Below the pieces are notes generated by a model. It had not been told where the DNA came from. It searched no databases and saw only the letters and a list, made by a program, of their open reading frames with translations. Below, piece after piece: positions 13,349 to 14,691 of a stretch of 14,691 bases of DNA; the stretch's first letter is position 1; the number at the start of each line of letters is the position of its first letter. The DNA is from JBNARI01 sp049718765 (GTDB taxonomy: Bacteria > Bacillota > Sulfobacillia > DUMF01): contig JBNARI010000034.1 in the NCBI GenBank assembly GCA_049718765.1, positions 1-14,691 on the forward strand, read 5' to 3'. A program made the position numbers and the translations under genes.

Positions 13349-14347
13349 TCACGCTTGGCCTGCCAAAGCTACGCGGGCTTTACTCACCCAGTCAGGGTCT
13401 TTTAGCATTGCTCTTCCCACGGCGACAAGGTCCACTTGCCCTTCTGCCACCAGCTTCTCAGCGAAACGTGGGTCGCTAATTCCGCCCACGCCTATCACTG
13501 GTACCTTCGCCACCTGTTTGATCCGCCGTGCCAAGGGAACGAAGTACCCGGGTTCTTTGGCCCAATCGGGGTAAGCTCCGCACAAGCCCCCGGACACGTC
13601 TAGCATGTCCACACCTGCCTCGATGAGCCATGACACTGCCTGGACTGACTCTTCCAGGGTAATTCCCCCAGGCATGTAATCGTCTGCACCAATCCTGTAT
13701 ATCACCGGGTAGTCCTTTCCCACAGCTTCTCTCACTGCCCGCACCACTTGAATGGGGAACCGCCACCTGTTCTCTAGGGATCCGCCGTAGACGTCGGTAC
13801 GGTGGTTAGTCAAGGGTGAGGTGAACTGGTTCAAGAGGTAGCCGTGAGCACCGTGAATTTCCACTGCGTCGAACCCTGCCTCACGGGCCATACTGGCTGC
13901 CCTGGCATAGTCCTGGGCAAGGGCTGGCAACTCCTCTTCGAGAAACGCCCTGGGAGGTCGATCAGGCTTGCCCCTCACTGGGTGCACTACATCTGAAGGT
14001 CCCACTGGTTGTTCCCCACTGACTTCTTGAGTTGTGGCGCTGCCTGCGTGGCTAATCTGGATGGCAATCCTCCCGCCCGCTTCATGCACTGCCCGGGCAA
14101 GGGCTCTCAGGCCTTCGAGCATCTCAGGAGAGTGAATTCCAATTTGTCTGGGGTTCACGCGTCCTTGCTTTCTCACGTAGCAATGCTCCACTATCACCAA
14201 CCCAGCAGAGGCTCTGTCCCGGTAGTGTTGGATGACCTGTTGGGTGATTGCGCCTTCTTCAGTGGCCATGTAGGTGGCCATAGGTGGCATCACTATTCTG
14301 TTGGGTATGAGGAGCTGATTTACGCGAATTGGCGAGAACAAGCCCAC
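13349..14347 (-). CDS. Old Yellow Enzyme-family NADH:flavin oxidoreductase
   Basis: A 332-residue FMN-dependent TIM-barrel oxidoreductase of the OYE/YqjM type, which reduces activated C=C bonds with NAD(P)H. Features in order: GLFSPIRVN, NRIVMPPMATYMAT (17-29), QISHAG (97-102), the substrate-binding pair in EIHGAHGYLLNQFTSP (H165 and H168), RTDVYGGSLENRWRF and GVGGISDP, with VDLVAVGRAMLKDPDW near the end. It has no C-terminal iron-sulfur/NADPH domain, so it is not a dienoyl-CoA reductase of the long type. Position 24 is Ala where YqjM has a redox-tuning Cys. The GTG start at 14347 follows GGAGGG by six bases on the minus strand; an open frame reaches to 14602 but the promoter lies within it. 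Physiological substrate unknown. Confidence 0.9.
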   Translation of the reverse strand: MGLFSPIRVNQLLIPNRIVMPPMATYMATEEGAITQQVIQHYRDRASAGLVIVEHCYVRKQGRVNPRQIGIHSPEMLEGLRALARAVHEAGGRIAIQISHAGSATTQEVSGEQPVGPSDVVHPVRGKPDRPPRAFLEEELPALAQDYARAASMAREAGFDAVEIHGAHGYLLNQFTSPLTNHRTDVYGGSLENRWRFPIQVVRAVREAVGKDYPVIYRIGADDYMPGGITLEESVQAVSWLIEAGVDMLDVSGGLCGAYPDWAKEPGYFVPLARRIKQVAKVPVIGVGGISDPRFAEKLVAEGQVDLVAVGRAMLKDPDWVSKARVALAGQA

Positions 14348-14353
14348 TGTGAT

Positions 14354-14359
14354 CCCTCC
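14354..14359 (-). promoter_or_regulatory. Ribosome binding site of the OYE gene
   Basis: Minus-strand GGAGGG lies six bases before GTG at 14347 and fixes the start there. The translated region upstream does not resemble the family. Confidence 0.75.
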
Positions 14360-14398
14360 ACGACTCAGGGTACAAGGCAAGAGCTGGTCTACCAGGTC

Positions 14399-14428
14399 AT
14401 TATAAACCTGTGGGACAGCATGTGCCAC
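14399..14428 (-). promoter_or_regulatory. Promoter of the OYE gene
   Basis: On the minus strand a perfect TATAAT (14399-14404) is preceded, 18 bases upstream, by GTGGCA (14423-14428, four of six to TTGACA). Transcription would start near 14392 and give a leader of about 45 bases, which agrees with the GTG start. Confidence 0.5.
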
Positions 14429-14510
14429 CTGGTTGGCAGTACCCTGGCGTGAGTTGGGGGGTAGGCCGACAGACAAGAAGGAATTTAAGTGGAGATGTCG
14501 AACAATCTGA

Positions 14511-14521
14511 TTATCGGATAA
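14511..14521. promoter_or_regulatory. Palindrome TTATC-G-GATAA, possible operator
   Basis: A perfect 11-base inverted repeat with one central base, in the intergenic region between the divergent OYE gene and the gene at the right edge. It shares the frame TnnTCGGAnnA with the palindrome at 14584-14594. Confidence 0.4.
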
Positions 14522-14551
14522 GGTTAAAGGGTCTGAAGATAGAGATAGCAG

Positions 14552-14563
14552 GTGGCTGACCAC
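14552..14563. promoter_or_regulatory. Inverted repeat GTGG-CTGA-CCAC, possible operator
   Basis: GTGG and CCAC flank four bases, just before TTGACT (14565-14570). It resembles one half of the TGGTC-N-GACCA site centred about 31 bases downstream. Confidence 0.3.
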
Positions 14564-14583
14564 ATTGACTTTTTGTTCGAAAG

Positions 14584-14594
14584 TGGTCGGACCA
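14584..14594. promoter_or_regulatory. Palindrome TGGTC-G-GACCA, GntR/FadR-like operator candidate
   Basis: A perfect 11-base inverted repeat with one central base. It fits the TNGTNNNACNA pattern known for operators of FadR-subfamily GntR regulators. It lies about 40 bases before the start of the partial gene at the right edge. The regulator itself is not in the window. Confidence 0.45.
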
Positions 14595-14635
14595 TAATCC
14601 AAGCATATATTACAACAAGATGGAGGTATGACTAG

Positions 14636-14691
14636 ATGGATCTAAGTTTCATTCAGAAACCCCATGAGTACACGCCGAGGAGGGTATTCAG
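14636..14691 (+). CDS. Start of an unidentified protein, cut by the window edge
   Basis: ATG at 14636 follows GGAGGT (14622-14627) by eight bases, and the frame stays open to the window end, reading MDLSFIQKPHEYTPRRVF. The peptide is too short for a family call. The good ribosome site and the upstream palindromes support a real gene, divergent from the OYE gene. The ATG at 14628 runs into a stop after five codons and is not the start. Confidence 0.55.
   Translation, partial: MDLSFIQKPHEYTPRRVF

Noticed and set aside
13001..13405. Plus-strand frame of 134 codons over the coat gene and hairpin
   Set aside because: It reads the coat gene in another frame and crosses the hairpin; the coat frame has the ribosome site and family signature.
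14009..14452. Plus-strand open frame opposite the OYE gene
   Set aside because: It overlaps the conserved N-terminal half of the OYE gene, which has a clear start and promoter; no ribosome site or motif was seen.
14553..14569. Sigma-54 promoter (TGGC...TTGA)
   Set aside because: The spacing between the GG and the second element is one base too long and the GC of the -12 is missing.
14565..14598. TTGACT and CATAAT as a sigma-A promoter for the right-edge gene
   Set aside because: The spacer is 22 bases, too long for a normal sigma-A promoter; only the -35-like element is convincing.
14348..14602. N-terminal extension of the OYE protein to 14602
   Set aside because: The extension does not resemble the family, crosses the TATAAT promoter and precedes a good ribosome site at the GTG start.
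1..14691. tRNA, rRNA, CRISPR arrays, insertion sequences, prophage or toxin-antitoxin genes
   Set aside because: No cloverleaf-like sequence, repeat-spacer pattern, transposase or integrase motif was noticed on either strand; coding density leaves little room for them.

Overview
The window is a gene-dense, GC-rich bacterial segment with many GTG and TTG starts and good purine-rich ribosome binding sites. The gene set suggests a spore-forming member of the Bacillota, probably a clostridia-like anaerobe. It carries a MurT/GatD pair (lipid II amidation), a DacF-type D,D-carboxypeptidase, a YtpB/DUF2600 terpene synthase, two small CotF-like spore-coat proteins, a SpoIIE-type PP2C phosphatase and the end of a sodium-pump decarboxylase beta subunit. 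I make no species call. An HspR (rather than HrcA/CIRCE) system next to dnaK is less usual for Bacillota.

Layout, left to right. (1) 1-3163, plus strand: the end of a biotin-dependent, sodium-translocating decarboxylase beta subunit, a fumarate-reductase-like FAD protein with an altered active site, and a secreted D-Ala-D-Ala carboxypeptidase. (2) 3169-7071, plus strand: a near-consensus sigma-A promoter, then hspR, dnaK, grpE and a YtpB-type large terpene synthase, each overlapping or nearly abutting the next. No dnaJ is present. (3) 7024-8010, minus strand: a long-chain polyprenyl diphosphate synthase whose 3' end overlaps the terpene synthase by 48 bases. The two are plausibly consecutive enzymes in one pathway. 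(4) 8127-13277, plus strand: a tightly packed run of a phosphoribosyltransferase, murT, gatD, a PP2C phosphatase, a small P-loop kinase-like protein, an HD phosphohydrolase and two small coat-like proteins, ending near a 13-bp perfect hairpin. (5) 13349-14347, minus strand: an Old Yellow Enzyme-type oxidoreductase with its own promoter. (6) 14348-14635: a regulatory intergenic region with three inverted repeats, leading into the first codons of a plus-strand gene cut by the window edge.

The main themes are envelope and isoprenoid metabolism (dacF, murT/gatD, prenyl synthase, terpene synthase), protein quality control (hspR/dnaK/grpE) and sporulation-associated signalling (PP2C, P-loop, HD, coat proteins). 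The most interesting points are the placement of a terpene synthase at the end of an HspR chaperone operon facing its likely precursor enzyme, the conserved-looking but uncharacterised PP2C/P-loop/HD/coat module, and the phased palindromes at the right edge. I saw no tRNA, rRNA, CRISPR array, insertion sequence or prophage gene. I did not find an unambiguous wholly new system.
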